DNA from: Cryomorphaceae bacterium BACL29 MAG-121220-bin8 | Lineage (GTDB): Bacteria; Bacteroidota; Bacteroidia; Flavobacteriales; Flavobacteriaceae | Length of the DNA: 64,000 bases | Direction: 5' to 3' | Assembly: GCA_905182765.1 (NCBI GenBank) | Contig: CAJJCV010000009.1 | Coordinates: 51,299-115,298 of the forward strand | Shown here: positions 45,172 through 54,773 of the stretch, piece after piece | Layout of the letters: every line of letters begins with the position of its first letter | Position numbering within the stretch: the first letter of the stretch is position 1 | Notes under the pieces: model-generated | Databases searched by the model: none | Told to the model about the DNA's origin: nothing | What the model saw: only the letters and a program-made list of their open reading frames with translations | Translations under genes and position numbers: made by a program

Positions 45172-46527
45172 CTAAAATATGATTGAATCAATTTTCTTTA
45201 AATTATAAGTTGATTGAGTTCCTTCAATCATATTTTTAACTATAATTTCTTTATTATTATATTCATTTTCACCAAAAACAATAGCATATGAAGCATTGTG
45301 TTTATTAGCATAAGAAAATTGCTTGTTAAGCTTAACTTGATCAGGGTATATTAATACTTTTTTATTTTGATTTCTTAATCGATCGATTACGGGATAAATT
45401 TCTTTTAAGTAATTAATTCCAAAATTGATTACAATAACATCAAAACTATTTTTAAGATGATCAGGGAAAAGATTTCTTTCTTCCATTAAAATAAAAATTC
45501 TATCCAGACCAAAAGAAATACCAACACCACTAGTATTTTTCATATTAAACAATGAAGTTAAATCATCATATCTTCCACCTCCACCTAAAGAACCCAATCT
45601 AGTATTAGATTTTGAAGAAACTTCGATAATTGTTCCTGTATAATAATTTAACCCTCTAGCAAGTGTTAAATCAAATTTAATTTCGTTGTTAATTGATTTA
45701 TTAGAAATAAAATCAAAAATACTGGTTAAATCATCTAAGCCTTCCACTGCTAATGGTATATCACAAAGTATTGATGAAATATTGTCAAAACTTAATGATT
45801 TATTTTTTAATAAGTTTTCAAGTTTAGAAATTGAAACATTACTAAACATATATTTAATTTCTTTTACAACTGAATCAATTCCTATCTTGTCGAGCTTATC
45901 AATTATTGAAATAAATTCATTTAAATTAGAAGCTATTCCTAAATATTCTGCAATACCTTTTAAAATAAGTCTATGATTAATTTTAAAAACTAAATCATCA
46001 AAACCTAATTCAGTAAAAACTTTATCGTATAATTTAATTAATTCAATTTCTTGAATAATAGAATTATTACCTACAACATCAGCATCACATTGAGTAAATT
46101 CTTGAAATCTTCCATGTTGGGGACGATCTGCTCTCCAAACATTTTGAATCTGGAAGCGCTTAAAAGGGAAGATTAAATGATTTTGATGTTGTGCAACGTA
46201 TCTTGCCAAAGGAACTGTTAAATCATACCTAAGACCTTTTTCAGACACTGATTTAGTAAAAGAATTAAGATTATTTGATTTTAACGCTTCAATATCAGCT
46301 TTTTTTACTTTTTCACCAGAATTAAGAATCTTAAAAACCAATCTATCACCCTCATTACCATACTTTCCTAAAAGAGTACTGTTTTTTTCTAAAGCCGGAG
46401 TTTCAATTTCTGAAAAACCAAAATTTTTGAAGTTCTTTTTTAGAATATCAATAATGTGATTTCTTTTAGAAAGTTCAGAAGGAAGAAAATCTCTAGTTCC
46501 TTTAGGATTAGAAGGTGAGTTAGACAT
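45172..46527 (-). CDS. hisS: Histidyl-tRNA synthetase
   Basis: This class II synthetase charges tRNA-His. The 451-residue protein has KGTRDFLPSE at the start, RYDLTVPLARYVAQH, WRADRPQHGRFQEFTQCD and GGGGRYDDL, and a C-terminal anticodon-binding domain from about 355. It lies downstream of rplI, about 80 bases away, on the same strand. Confidence 0.96.
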   Translation of the reverse strand: MSNSPSNPKGTRDFLPSELSKRNHIIDILKKNFKNFGFSEIETPALEKNSTLLGKYGNEGDRLVFKILNSGEKVKKADIEALKSNNLNSFTKSVSEKGLRYDLTVPLARYVAQHQNHLIFPFKRFQIQNVWRADRPQHGRFQEFTQCDADVVGNNSIIQEIELIKLYDKVFTELGFDDLVFKINHRLILKGIAEYLGIASNLNEFISIIDKLDKIGIDSVVKEIKYMFSNVSISKLENLLKNKSLSFDNISSILCDIPLAVEGLDDLTSIFDFISNKSINNEIKFDLTLARGLNYYTGTIIEVSSKSNTRLGSLGGGGRYDDLTSLFNMKNTSGVGISFGLDRIFILMEERNLFPDHLKNSFDVIVINFGINYLKEIYPVIDRLRNQNKKVLIYPDQVKLNKQFSYANKHNASYAIVFGENEYNNKEIIVKNMIEGTQSTYNLKKIDSIIF

Positions 46528-46606
46528 TAATTTAAATTAATAATAAAACAAATATCTGATTTTTTTAAGAAAATAGAATCAGATTTAAAAATATTATTAA
46601 ATTAGT

Positions 46607-47059
46607 TTAGTCTACAGCCTTAACAACTTCAAAAGATAATTCGTGAATAACGTTCCTATGCAGTCTTAAAGAAGCTACATTAGTACCAAGTCGTTTGACA
46701 GAACCTCCCACGATTTTAATAATTTTTTTATCAAAATCAAAACCAAGGTTAGACAATTCACTATTTAGATCAGTGCTCGAGATAGAACCAAATAACTTAC
46801 CACCTGTTCCAGATTTAGCTGATATTTTGAGTTCTAACTTATCAAGTTTTTTAACTAATTTATTAGCTTCATCAATAACTTTTTTTTCTTTAAATTCTCT
46901 TTGTTTAATGTTTTCAGCTAAAACTTTTTTTGAAGATGGAGTAGCTAGTATAGCTAGTCCTTGTGGAATTAAGAAATTTCTTCCATATCCGTTTTTAACA
47001 GAAACTAAGTCATCTTTGAAACCTAAATTAGGTACATCATTTTTTAAAATTAATTCCAT
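46607..47059 (-). CDS. rplI: 50S ribosomal protein L9
   Basis: The 150-residue protein has the L9 N-terminal block (NDVPNLGFKDDLVSVKNGYGRNFLIP) in its first 35 residues, a connecting helix and the C-terminal domain ending near LRLHRNVIHELSFEVV. It closes the rpsF-rpsR-rplI operon. Confidence 0.96.
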   Translation of the reverse strand: MELILKNDVPNLGFKDDLVSVKNGYGRNFLIPQGLAILATPSSKKVLAENIKQREFKEKKVIDEANKLVKKLDKLELKISAKSGTGGKLFGSISSTDLNSELSNLGFDFDKKIIKIVGGSVKRLGTNVASLRLHRNVIHELSFEVVKAVD

Positions 47060-47063
47060 AATA

Positions 47064-47357
47064 TTATTTTAACATGTCTGCTTGATAAGGTAAAAGTCCC
47101 AAATGTCTTGCTCTTTTAACAGCAACTGAAACTTTTCTTTGGTATTTCAAAGATGTTCCTGTTAATCTTCTTGGCAAAATCTTACCTTGTTCGTTAATAA
47201 ATCTTAAAAGAAAATCTGGATCCTTGTAATCAACATATTTGATACCAGATCTTTTAAACATACAATATTTTTTGCTGTTTTTTGTAGCAATATCTAGTGG
47301 AGTAAGATATCTTATTTCACCCTGATTTGCTTTACCTGCTTGTTCTAATGTTGACAT
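47064..47357 (-). CDS. rpsR: 30S ribosomal protein S18
   Basis: The 97-residue protein contains the S18 core [50 protein letters not shown] in overlapping parts. Its N-terminal extension of about 30 residues is typical of the phylum. It lies between rpsF and rplI with gaps of two and four bases. Confidence 0.96.
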   Translation of the reverse strand: MSTLEQAGKANQGEIRYLTPLDIATKNSKKYCMFKRSGIKYVDYKDPDFLLRFINEQGKILPRRLTGTSLKYQRKVSVAVKRARHLGLLPYQADMLK

Positions 47358-47359
47358 AA

Positions 47360-47698
47360 TTAAGCTTTTTTAGTGTTACGTTCTCTTCTTTTAACAGACC
47401 AAGCATCAGCATATTTGTCTAATTTGACATTTAAATAACGCATAATCCTTTCGTCTCGTTTTAATTCAGTTTCAAACAATTCAACTGTGGTATTGGCAGC
47501 TTTAAAATCTATAAGATTATAAAATCCACTTTGTTTGTTTTGAATGGAATAAGCTAATTTTTTTAGTCCCCAGTTTTCAACTGAGATAATTTCTGATCCT
47601 TCGCTGATTAAAAAGTTTTCGAATTTTTTCACTGTCTCCTTTACCTGATCTTCAGATAAAACGGGATTTAGAATGAAAACAGCCTCGTAATGATTCAT
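47360..47698 (-). CDS. rpsF: 30S ribosomal protein S6
   Basis: The 112-residue protein starts [12 protein letters not shown], the usual S6 N terminus, and contains [26 protein letters not shown] longer reading frame opens at 47746, but that start lies upstream of the -7 element, so it cannot be on the transcript. S6 pairs with S18, encoded next. Confidence 0.96.
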   Translation of the reverse strand: MNHYEAVFILNPVLSEDQVKETVKKFENFLISEGSEIISVENWGLKKLAYSIQNKQSGFYNLIDFKAANTTVELFETELKRDERIMRYLNVKLDKYADAWSVKRRERNTKKA

Positions 47699-47720
47699 AT
47701 ATTTTATTAAAAATTGGTCG

Positions 47721-47750
47721 CAAAAATACATTTTTAATATACACAAACAA
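47721..47750 (-). promoter_or_regulatory. Promoter of the rpsF-rpsR-rplI operon
   Basis: On the minus strand TTG (47750-47748) and TATTTTTG (47728-47721) are separated by 19 bases, a full consensus match. The -7 element ends 22 bases before the rpsF ATG and decides that start. Confidence 0.75.
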
Positions 47751-47764
47751 AATTCTAAACGTAT

Positions 47765-50191
47765 TTAATTATAAGGGTCAACGTCAATAGAAATTTGAAT
47801 ACTTCTAAATTTTGAAATTGATTCAAAACTAGAAACTATTTTTAGAATTATTTTTTTACTTTTCAGCAAGTTTTCATTAATTGGAATTTTAATTTGAATA
47901 ATATTAATATATCTATTTTGAATTCTTGGAATCAGAGGGAATTCTGGACCAAAAACTTTGTTTTCAAACCTAGTTTTTAAACTTTTAGTAAACCAAATCG
48001 CACCTGTTCTCAAGGTTTCTTTACTCTTGTTTTTTAGAACGACTTTAATAATTCTAGTGTAAGGTGGGTAATCAAACAAATGTCTTTCTTTCAATTGTTC
48101 ATTAAACATTCCTAAGTAATCATTTTTCTTAATTTTCATCATTATACTGTGTTTAGGATTAAATGTCTGGACTATAACCTTTCCTTGAGATTTGTATCTG
48201 CCTGATCTTCCTGCCACCTGTTGAATTAATTGAAAACATTTTTCTTGAGATCGAAAATCTGGAAAATAAATTAAGTTGTCAGCGTTAATTACTCCAACTA
48301 GTTCTACGTTTTTAAAATCCAAACCCTTACTAAGCATTTGCGTACCAACTAGTATTTGAAATTTATTTTCTTCAAAATCATTAATTAATTTGAAAAATGA
48401 ATTTTTATTCTTAGTTGAGTCTTGATCCATTCTTTCTACTCTATATTTAGGAAAATACTCTGTTAATTCTTCAACAATCTTCTGAGTGCCTAAACCCTTT
48501 TTAACTAGTGAATTAGATGAGCATTTTATACATTTATCCTCATCATTAACACAGTATCCGCAATGATGGCACTTTAGTTCGTCGGAAACTCTATGATATG
48601 TTAATGCAACATCACAATTTTTACAATGAAAAACATAACCACAAGATTCGCATTCTTGATAAGGAGAATAACCTCTTCTGTTCTGAAAAATAATTACTTG
48701 TTTTTTATTTTCAAGAGTATATTTAATGTTTGCTAATAAATTTTCGGAAAAACTTCCTGTCATTTTGTTTTTAATAGTAGATTCTCTTAAATCTTCTAAA
48801 AAAATTTCTGGCAACTCAATACCTTTATATCTTTTATTTAATTTAATTAATCCATATTTATTAGAAATAGCATTATAATAAGACTCAATACTTGGAGTTG
48901 CAGACCCTAATAATGTTTTGGCATTATAAGTCATTCCTAAATAAATTGCGCAATCTCTTGCATTATATCTTGGTGCTGGATTAAATTGTTTGAAAGCATT
49001 TTCATGCTCTTCATCTACTATTATAAGACTTAGTTTATTGTATGGTAAAAAAATTGATGATCTGGCTCCTAAAATTATTTTACCCGGATTTTCTAAAACA
49101 GTATTCCAAATTTCGGTTCGTTGATCTAAAGAATATTTTGAATGATATACTAATAATTTTTCGCCAAAATATTTTTTCAATCGTACTATCAACTGAGTTG
49201 TTAATGCAATTTCAGGCACTAAATACAATACCTGATTATTTTTTAATAACTCTTTTTCAATCAAATTAACATATATCTCAGTTTTCCCTGATGATGTAAC
49301 GCCATGTAAAAGAGAAACATTTTTGTCAATAAAACTTGACTCTATTTCAAGTAAAGCGATGTTTTGATCATCACTTAATTTTTTAGGCATAACTAATTCT
49401 TCTATTTCAAATTGAGTTCGATTAATTATTTCTGAAGATTTAATTAAAATTTTAGATTTAATTAAGTTGTTAATAGTTTCTCTTGAAACACCATACAACT
49501 TAGTCAATTCGTTATAAGTAAATTTTGAATTATTTTTATCAGAAACTAAGTCGTTGGCAACAATTAGTTGAGATCTTTTACCAATTAACATTTCCTTTAA
49601 GTCTTTTAAACAAATACTTTGATTAATAGAAATCAAATTAATTACTTTAGGTTTAAAATAATCATAAACTTCTTCTTTTAAAGTAATTATTGAATGAGTC
49701 AGTAATTCATTTAAAACTTTATTTATTGTTGATTTTTCAAATTTTAATATTAAATCTTTATAAGTTAACTTTTCACTAATTATTAATAAATCAAACACCA
49801 ACTTTGAATTTTTACTAATATTAATATCAGAAACATCTCTTTTTAATAATAATATTTCACTTTCACTTTTAAGTAATAATAATTTTGGCAAAGCAACCTT
49901 AATTACTTGCCCTAATTGTGTCATATAATATTCTGAAATCCAACTAAAGAAACTTAATTGTTTTAATGTAATACATGGCTTGTCGTCAATAATAAATTCT
50001 ATCTCTTTAGGCTCATAAGAAGTTGGTACTTCATTATGTTTTCGTAAAACTATTCCTGTAATAAATTTAGATTTCCCAAAAGGAACCATAACTCTATAGC
50101 CCGGATTAAGAAAATTAAATTCACTTTCATTAACACTGTATGTAAAAGAAGATTTTAGTGGAAGAGGAATAATTACATCAATAAAATTCAT
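47765..50191 (-). CDS. priA: Primosomal protein N' (replication restart helicase)
   Basis: PriA recognises stalled forks and reloads the replisome. The 808-residue protein has the N-terminal DNA-binding domain, Walker A HGVTSSGKTEIY (about 295), the DEEH box and eight zinc-site cysteines between about 510 and 560 (CESCGYVFHCKNC, CHHCGYC, CIKC). Length and domain order are standard. It is upstream of rpsF with a gap that holds the rpsF promoter. Confidence 0.96.
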   Translation of the reverse strand: MNFIDVIIPLPLKSSFTYSVNESEFNFLNPGYRVMVPFGKSKFITGIVLRKHNEVPTSYEPKEIEFIIDDKPCITLKQLSFFSWISEYYMTQLGQVIKVALPKLLLLKSESEILLLKRDVSDINISKNSKLVFDLLIISEKLTYKDLILKFEKSTINKVLNELLTHSIITLKEEVYDYFKPKVINLISINQSICLKDLKEMLIGKRSQLIVANDLVSDKNNSKFTYNELTKLYGVSRETINNLIKSKILIKSSEIINRTQFEIEELVMPKKLSDDQNIALLEIESSFIDKNVSLLHGVTSSGKTEIYVNLIEKELLKNNQVLYLVPEIALTTQLIVRLKKYFGEKLLVYHSKYSLDQRTEIWNTVLENPGKIILGARSSIFLPYNKLSLIIVDEEHENAFKQFNPAPRYNARDCAIYLGMTYNAKTLLGSATPSIESYYNAISNKYGLIKLNKRYKGIELPEIFLEDLRESTIKNKMTGSFSENLLANIKYTLENKKQVIIFQNRRGYSPYQECESCGYVFHCKNCDVALTYHRVSDELKCHHCGYCVNDEDKCIKCSSNSLVKKGLGTQKIVEELTEYFPKYRVERMDQDSTKNKNSFFKLINDFEENKFQILVGTQMLSKGLDFKNVELVGVINADNLIYFPDFRSQEKCFQLIQQVAGRSGRYKSQGKVIVQTFNPKHSIMMKIKKNDYLGMFNEQLKERHLFDYPPYTRIIKVVLKNKSKETLRTGAIWFTKSLKTRFENKVFGPEFPLIPRIQNRYINIIQIKIPINENLLKSKKIILKIVSSFESISKFRSIQISIDVDPYN

Positions 50192-50285
50192 GATTAATCA
50201 ATTATAAACTTTAGAAAACTAATATTAACCAATAGTATATATTTACAGATTAAATATAAATTAAAATTTATCAATTATAAGGTTT

Positions 50286-50753
50286 ATGGAGATTAAGTTA
50301 ATCGTAGTTGGAAAAACAAAAAATCATGAACTAATTAATCTAATAAGTAATTATGTAAAACGAATTAATTTTTTTAATAAATTTCAAATAATTGAAGTCA
50401 ATTCGATAAAAACAAAAAAAAATAATGAAAATGAAATAAAAAAAATTGAAGGCGAAAATATTTTAAAAAAAATTAAAAATAATGACCTTCTTTTTTTACT
50501 CGATGAAAAAGGAGAAAACTACAACTCAAGAAAATTTGCTGATTTTTTAAAAATAAAACTTAAAGAAAGTAAAACAATTATATTTGTTATCGGAGGAGCT
50601 TTTGGATTTTCAAAGGAAGTATATGCCAAATCAAATGGATTAATATCTCTGTCTAAAATGACATTTTCACATCAAATAATTAGGTTGTTTTTTACCGAAC
50701 AATTATATAGAGCTTTTACAATTTTAAACAATCACCCATATCATAATGATTAA
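50286..50753 (+). CDS. rlmH: 23S rRNA (pseudouridine-1915-N3)-methyltransferase
   Basis: RlmH methylates pseudouridine 1915 in helix 69. The 155-residue SPOUT protein has LLDEKGENYNSRKFA, FVIGGAFGFS and the C-terminal knot with SLSKMTFSHQIIRLFFTEQLYRA. The ending NNHPYHND is diagnostic. It overlaps the rdgB-like gene by eight bases. Confidence 0.95.
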   Translation: MEIKLIVVGKTKNHELINLISNYVKRINFFNKFQIIEVNSIKTKKNNENEIKKIEGENILKKIKNNDLLFLLDEKGENYNSRKFADFLKIKLKESKTIIFVIGGAFGFSKEVYAKSNGLISLSKMTFSHQIIRLFFTEQLYRAFTILNNHPYHND

Positions 50754-51327
50754 ACATATAGATTTAATATTCGCAACTGGAAATCAAAATAAATTGTTAG
50801 AAATCAACAAGATTATCCCTAATAATGTAAAGATCATAAGCCTTAAAGACTTAAAGTTCAGTGATGATATTCCAGAGAATGAAAATACAATTGAGGGCAA
50901 TGCTATTTATAAAGCAAAATACATTTACAATAAATTTAATACTAATGTTTTTTCAGATGATACCGGTTTAGAAGTAGAAGCTTTAAATGGAGAGCCAGGC
51001 GTTTATTCCGCTCGTTATGCTGGTGAAGCCTGTGATTCTAATGATAATATCAATAAGTTATTGAAAAAATTAAACAAAAAAAAGAACAGAAATGCAAGGT
51101 TTAAAACAATAATAGCTTTAATAATTAAAAATAAAATTCACACTTTTGAAGGAATAATAAATGGTGAAATCTTAAAAAATCCAATTGGAGAAAATGGATT
51201 TGGTTATGATTCTATTTTTAGACCAGCTGGTTATTCAAAATCTTTTGCTGAATTATCAATAAATGAAAAAAATATTATTAGTCATAGGTCATTAGCAATA
51301 AAAAAATTAATAAATTTTATATCTTAA
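50746..51327 (+). CDS. rdgB: Non-canonical purine NTP pyrophosphatase (RdgB/HAM1)
   Basis: It hydrolyses dITP and XTP to keep them out of DNA. The 193-residue protein has IFATGNQNKLLEI at the start, FSDDTGLEVEALNGEPGVYSARYAG in the middle, and GFGYDSIFRPAG then SHRSLA near the end. These are the full set of HAM1 blocks. It is coupled to rlmH by overlap. Confidence 0.95.
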   Translation: MIKHIDLIFATGNQNKLLEINKIIPNNVKIISLKDLKFSDDIPENENTIEGNAIYKAKYIYNKFNTNVFSDDTGLEVEALNGEPGVYSARYAGEACDSNDNINKLLKKLNKKKNRNARFKTIIALIIKNKIHTFEGIINGEILKNPIGENGFGYDSIFRPAGYSKSFAELSINEKNIISHRSLAIKKLINFIS

Positions 51328-51375
51328 TTTTTTTATAATTTTTATATAAAATGATAGAATATATTTAATTACTTG

Positions 51376-51383
51376 TATTTTTG
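51376..51383 (+). promoter_or_regulatory. Candidate -7 element before the surface-protein gene
   Basis: TATTTTTG matches TAnnTTTG but ends only six bases before the ATG at 51390, which would leave almost no leader. It covers an upstream in-frame TTG, which argues against that TTG as start. Confidence 0.35.
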
Positions 51384-51389
51384 AAATTC

Positions 51390-52157
51390 ATGATTAAATT
51401 TTATAAATTTTTATTATTTACACTCGTTTTTGGATTTTATTCAAACATAACTTTTTCTCAAAATCTTACAGCATTAGTTGAAAATTCTTCAGATAACAAA
51501 CCTATTCCAAGTGTACATGTAATCAATTTAAGTCAAGTAGTTGGAGTTATTTCTGACAGAAAGGGGAAGTTTGAAATTCCTGCAAAATTAAATGACACAC
51601 TTTATTTATCATATCTAGGTTTTAAATCAATAAAAGTTAGAGTAACTAATGATTTATTAAAATTTGAAAATTCTAAAATTCAATTGACTGAACTGGCATA
51701 CGCATTGGAGGAAGTTATTGTAAAACCATATGAATTAACAGGATATCTTGAAATCGATGCAAAAAATGTTCCTGTAAGCCAATCTTATCGTTACAGCATT
51801 CCTGGATTATCCTCAAGAGGATACGAGGGAGGGTCGAGAAATTCAGGTGCATTTTCCAAGGTTATTAGTGCAATTTTTAATCCAGCGGATTTTCTTTATA
51901 ATTTATTTGGCAAACAGCCTAGACAGTTCAAAAAACTACAGCAAATGAAAGAAGATTTTAGAATAAGAGAACTTCTTTCCTCAAAATTCGATAGAGAAAC
52001 ATTGGTTGAATTACTTCAAGTTCAAAAAATCGATATTGATGAGATTTTAAGAAATTGTAATTTTTCTGATAGTTTTATAGTTAACGCAAATGATTTACAA
52101 ATTCTTGACGCTATTAGTGGATGTTACGAAGAATTTAAAATTCTTAATAGAAAATAA
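51390..52157 (+). CDS. Exported protein with carboxypeptidase-like regulatory domain
   Basis: The 255-residue protein has a signal peptide (about 1-23, ending TFSQ). A CarboxypepD_reg-like beta-sandwich follows (about 25-110, with ALVENSSDNKPIPSVHVINL and LYLSYLGFKSIKV), then a helical C-terminal part (about 150-250). It is like the N-terminal domain of TonB receptors but has no barrel. Related proteins are common in Bacteroidota and uncharacterised. Confidence 0.8.
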   Translation: MIKFYKFLLFTLVFGFYSNITFSQNLTALVENSSDNKPIPSVHVINLSQVVGVISDRKGKFEIPAKLNDTLYLSYLGFKSIKVRVTNDLLKFENSKIQLTELAYALEEVIVKPYELTGYLEIDAKNVPVSQSYRYSIPGLSSRGYEGGSRNSGAFSKVISAIFNPADFLYNLFGKQPRQFKKLQQMKEDFRIRELLSSKFDRETLVELLQVQKIDIDEILRNCNFSDSFIVNANDLQILDAISGCYEEFKILNRK

Positions 52158-52174
52158 TATTTTTTAAAAAAGCT

Positions 52175-52182
52175 TACATTTG
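52175..52182 (+). promoter_or_regulatory. Candidate -7 element for purB
   Basis: TACATTTG matches TAnnTTTG and lies 23 bases before the ATG at 52206. No TTG was found at the expected spacing. Confidence 0.42.
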
Positions 52183-52205
52183 TATTCTTTTTAAATGGAA
52201 AGTTC

Positions 52206-53546
52206 ATGAAGCTAAATAATCTTAATGCTATCACTCCAATTGATGGTAGGTACTACAACAAAACTAGAGACTATAGTAAGTATTTTTCCGAACAAGCTCT
52301 AATTAAATACAGAGTATTAGTAGAAATTGAGTACTTTATAGCTTTAACAAAAACTGAAATCCCCCTATTAAAAAATTTTCCTAAAGAATCAATAGAAAAA
52401 ATAAAAAATATATATTTAAATTTTTCTTACGAAGATGCTATCGCAATTAAAGAGATTGAAAAAGAAACCAATCATGATGTTAAAGCTGTTGAATATTTTA
52501 TTAAGAATAAATTTAAAGAATTACAATTAGATAAATATTCAGAATACATACACTTTGGACTTACATCTCAAGATATAAATAACACAGCTGTTCCAATTTC
52601 AATAAAAGATGCATTATCTAAAGTTTACATTCCAGAGTTAAATAAATTGGTAGATTTATTAGATGAAAAAGTTTTAGAATATTCTAACATTTCCATGTTA
52701 GCACGTACTCACGGTCAACCAGCTTCTCCAACAAGACTGGGAAAGGAAATTAATGTTTTCAAAGTTAGAATTCTTGAACAATTAAAATTTCTACATTCAA
52801 TACCGTTAGCAGCAAAATTTGGAGGAGCTACTGGGAATTTTAATGCTCATATAATTGCTTTTCCTTTAATTGATTGGAAAAATTTTGCTAGTTCATTAGT
52901 TAGTGAATTAGGACTTTATCATTCTTTTCCAACAACACAAATTGAACATTATGATCATTTAGCATCATTATTTGATTGCTTAAAAAGAATAAATACTATA
53001 ATTATTGATTTCAACAGAGATATTTGGTCTTATATTTCAATGGATTATTTTAAACAAAAAATAAATAAAAACGAAGTGGGATCATCTGCGATGCCTCATA
53101 AAGTAAATCCTATTGATTTTGAAAATTCAGAAGGGAATCTAGGCTTGGCAAATGCTTTATTTGAACACTTATCATCAAAACTACCCATTTCGAGATTACA
53201 AAGAGATCTTACCGATAGCACTGTGCTTAGAAATGTTGGAGTTCCGTTTAGTCATTCTTCTATAGCAATTAAATCTACAATTAAAGGGATTAATAAATTG
53301 ATTGTAAATAAAATTAAAATCGAAGATGATTTAAATAATAACTGGGCAGTTATAGCTGAAGCAATTCAAACTATTTTAAGAAGAGAAGGGTATCCAAATC
53401 CTTATGAAACCCTAAAAGAATTAACAAGAAAAAACACATCTATAAATCGAGATACAATTCATCAATTTATAGATACATTAAATATTAGTAGTGAAATTAA
53501 AAATGAATTAAAAAAAATAACTCCGTCAAATTATACAGGAATTTAA
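52206..53546 (+). CDS. purB: Adenylosuccinate lyase
   Basis: PurB acts twice in purine synthesis, releasing fumarate from SAICAR and adenylosuccinate. The 446-residue protein has RYYNKTRDYSKYFSE near the start, ARTHGQPASPTRLGKE, and the superfamily signature GSSAMPHKVNPIDFEN (about 296-311). Its stop shares TTAA with convergent rmuC. Confidence 0.96.
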   Translation: MKLNNLNAITPIDGRYYNKTRDYSKYFSEQALIKYRVLVEIEYFIALTKTEIPLLKNFPKESIEKIKNIYLNFSYEDAIAIKEIEKETNHDVKAVEYFIKNKFKELQLDKYSEYIHFGLTSQDINNTAVPISIKDALSKVYIPELNKLVDLLDEKVLEYSNISMLARTHGQPASPTRLGKEINVFKVRILEQLKFLHSIPLAAKFGGATGNFNAHIIAFPLIDWKNFASSLVSELGLYHSFPTTQIEHYDHLASLFDCLKRINTIIIDFNRDIWSYISMDYFKQKINKNEVGSSAMPHKVNPIDFENSEGNLGLANALFEHLSSKLPISRLQRDLTDSTVLRNVGVPFSHSSIAIKSTIKGINKLIVNKIKIEDDLNNNWAVIAEAIQTILRREGYPNPYETLKELTRKNTSINRDTIHQFIDTLNISSEIKNELKKITPSNYTGI

Positions 53547-54724
53547 TTCACTAACTGATTCTTATCATCATTATTATTAAATGTGATACCAGATTGAATC
53601 TTAGGAATATTACGCATTTCCATATCTTTTTCAATATCATTTACCTGATCCTTTAAATCCTTTGTAAATATAGTTTTCTTTCGTTTTTCAATAGGAGGGT
53701 TTAATTTTTCAGCATTTTCAAATTCAATAACACTTTCTAAGATTTCTCTAGGTAATTTCTTTGCCTTATCTAATGTGCTAAGAAATTCTCGTTGGAAAAA
53801 ATTATCAATTTGAATTCTTCTTTTGGTAGTATGAGCAAATTTTCCAATAACGCTACAAACATTATCTCTTTCTTCTGGACTCAGTTTATCAACAAATTCA
53901 TATTCTTCAATTTTTTTTAGACTTAAAATAATAGGTTCCAATGCATCCTTAGTAACTATAAACACATTGTATTCACCAATTTTATAACTAAACTGATCAA
54001 TTACATTTAAAGTATTGGAGGGAATAACCAAAAATAAATCATTTTTAACATTATCATACTTAGCATATTTTTTTAAATTTTCTGTCTGATCTTTAATATA
54101 TTTAGGAAAGTTTTCCAAATTATTGTTAGATGGGCTTTTAGCATCAAAAACAATAAGTTGGTCCATTATCTCAATTGAATTATCAGGCTTATTTCTGGGG
54201 TGAGGAAATTCTTCTTGACCCACATATTTGATTACATAATTTCTACATATCTCTTTAAGATAATTTTCTACATCTTTTTCATGTTTCACCCACTGGCTCT
54301 TCATTTTCTCAAACTCTTCTTCTTTTTCACGAACTCTTAAATTATTATTAGCCTGTTTTTCGTCCTCAGTTGACTGCTTAAGAGTAATGAGTGCTTCAAT
54401 TTCTTTTTTTGAGTCTAGAACTCTTTTTTCCTCTTGATTACTAAGTTTAGTATTTATGTTTTTTAAATCATTTCTTTCTTCAGAAACAGATTTTAGTGAT
54501 GTTTCAAGTTCAGTGTTTTTAGTTTTAAGTTCATCAAAAGATTTGAGTTGAACATTTAAAAGATCTCTTTGCCTCTCCAATTCTTTAATTGAAGATTCTT
54601 TAAAACTAAGATTTTTTTCTAATTCAATTATTCTTGAATTATTTTGGTCAATATTTAAATTTGGTTTTTTTAAGTATAATAAAACAAACCCAATCATAAT
54701 AACCGCTAAGATTATATATTCCAT
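53543..54724 (-). CDS. rmuC: RmuC-type DNA recombination protein
   Basis: RmuC family proteins limit inversions and are predicted nuclease-like. The 393-residue protein has an N-terminal membrane helix (about 1-17), a long coiled coil (about 25-150) and the RmuC domain (about 170-345, with FPHPRNKPDNSIEIMDQL and VFDAKSPSNN). The LVIPSNTLNVID block matches the family. It lies downstream of carB on the same strand. Confidence 0.9.
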   Translation of the reverse strand: MEYIILAVIMIGFVLLYLKKPNLNIDQNNSRIIELEKNLSFKESSIKELERQRDLLNVQLKSFDELKTKNTELETSLKSVSEERNDLKNINTKLSNQEEKRVLDSKKEIEALITLKQSTEDEKQANNNLRVREKEEEFEKMKSQWVKHEKDVENYLKEICRNYVIKYVGQEEFPHPRNKPDNSIEIMDQLIVFDAKSPSNNNLENFPKYIKDQTENLKKYAKYDNVKNDLFLVIPSNTLNVIDQFSYKIGEYNVFIVTKDALEPIILSLKKIEEYEFVDKLSPEERDNVCSVIGKFAHTTKRRIQIDNFFQREFLSTLDKAKKLPREILESVIEFENAEKLNPPIEKRKKTIFTKDLKDQVNDIEKDMEMRNIPKIQSGITFNNNDDKNQLVN

Positions 54725-54773
54725 AATAATTATATAATTTTAAAGAAGAAGATAATTAAAATTAAGGAAAAAA

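Noticed and set aside
47699..47746. An upstream start that would extend S6 by 16 residues
   Set aside because: The added residues do not match S6 and the -7 box (47721-47728) lies inside this stretch, so it would not be on the transcript.
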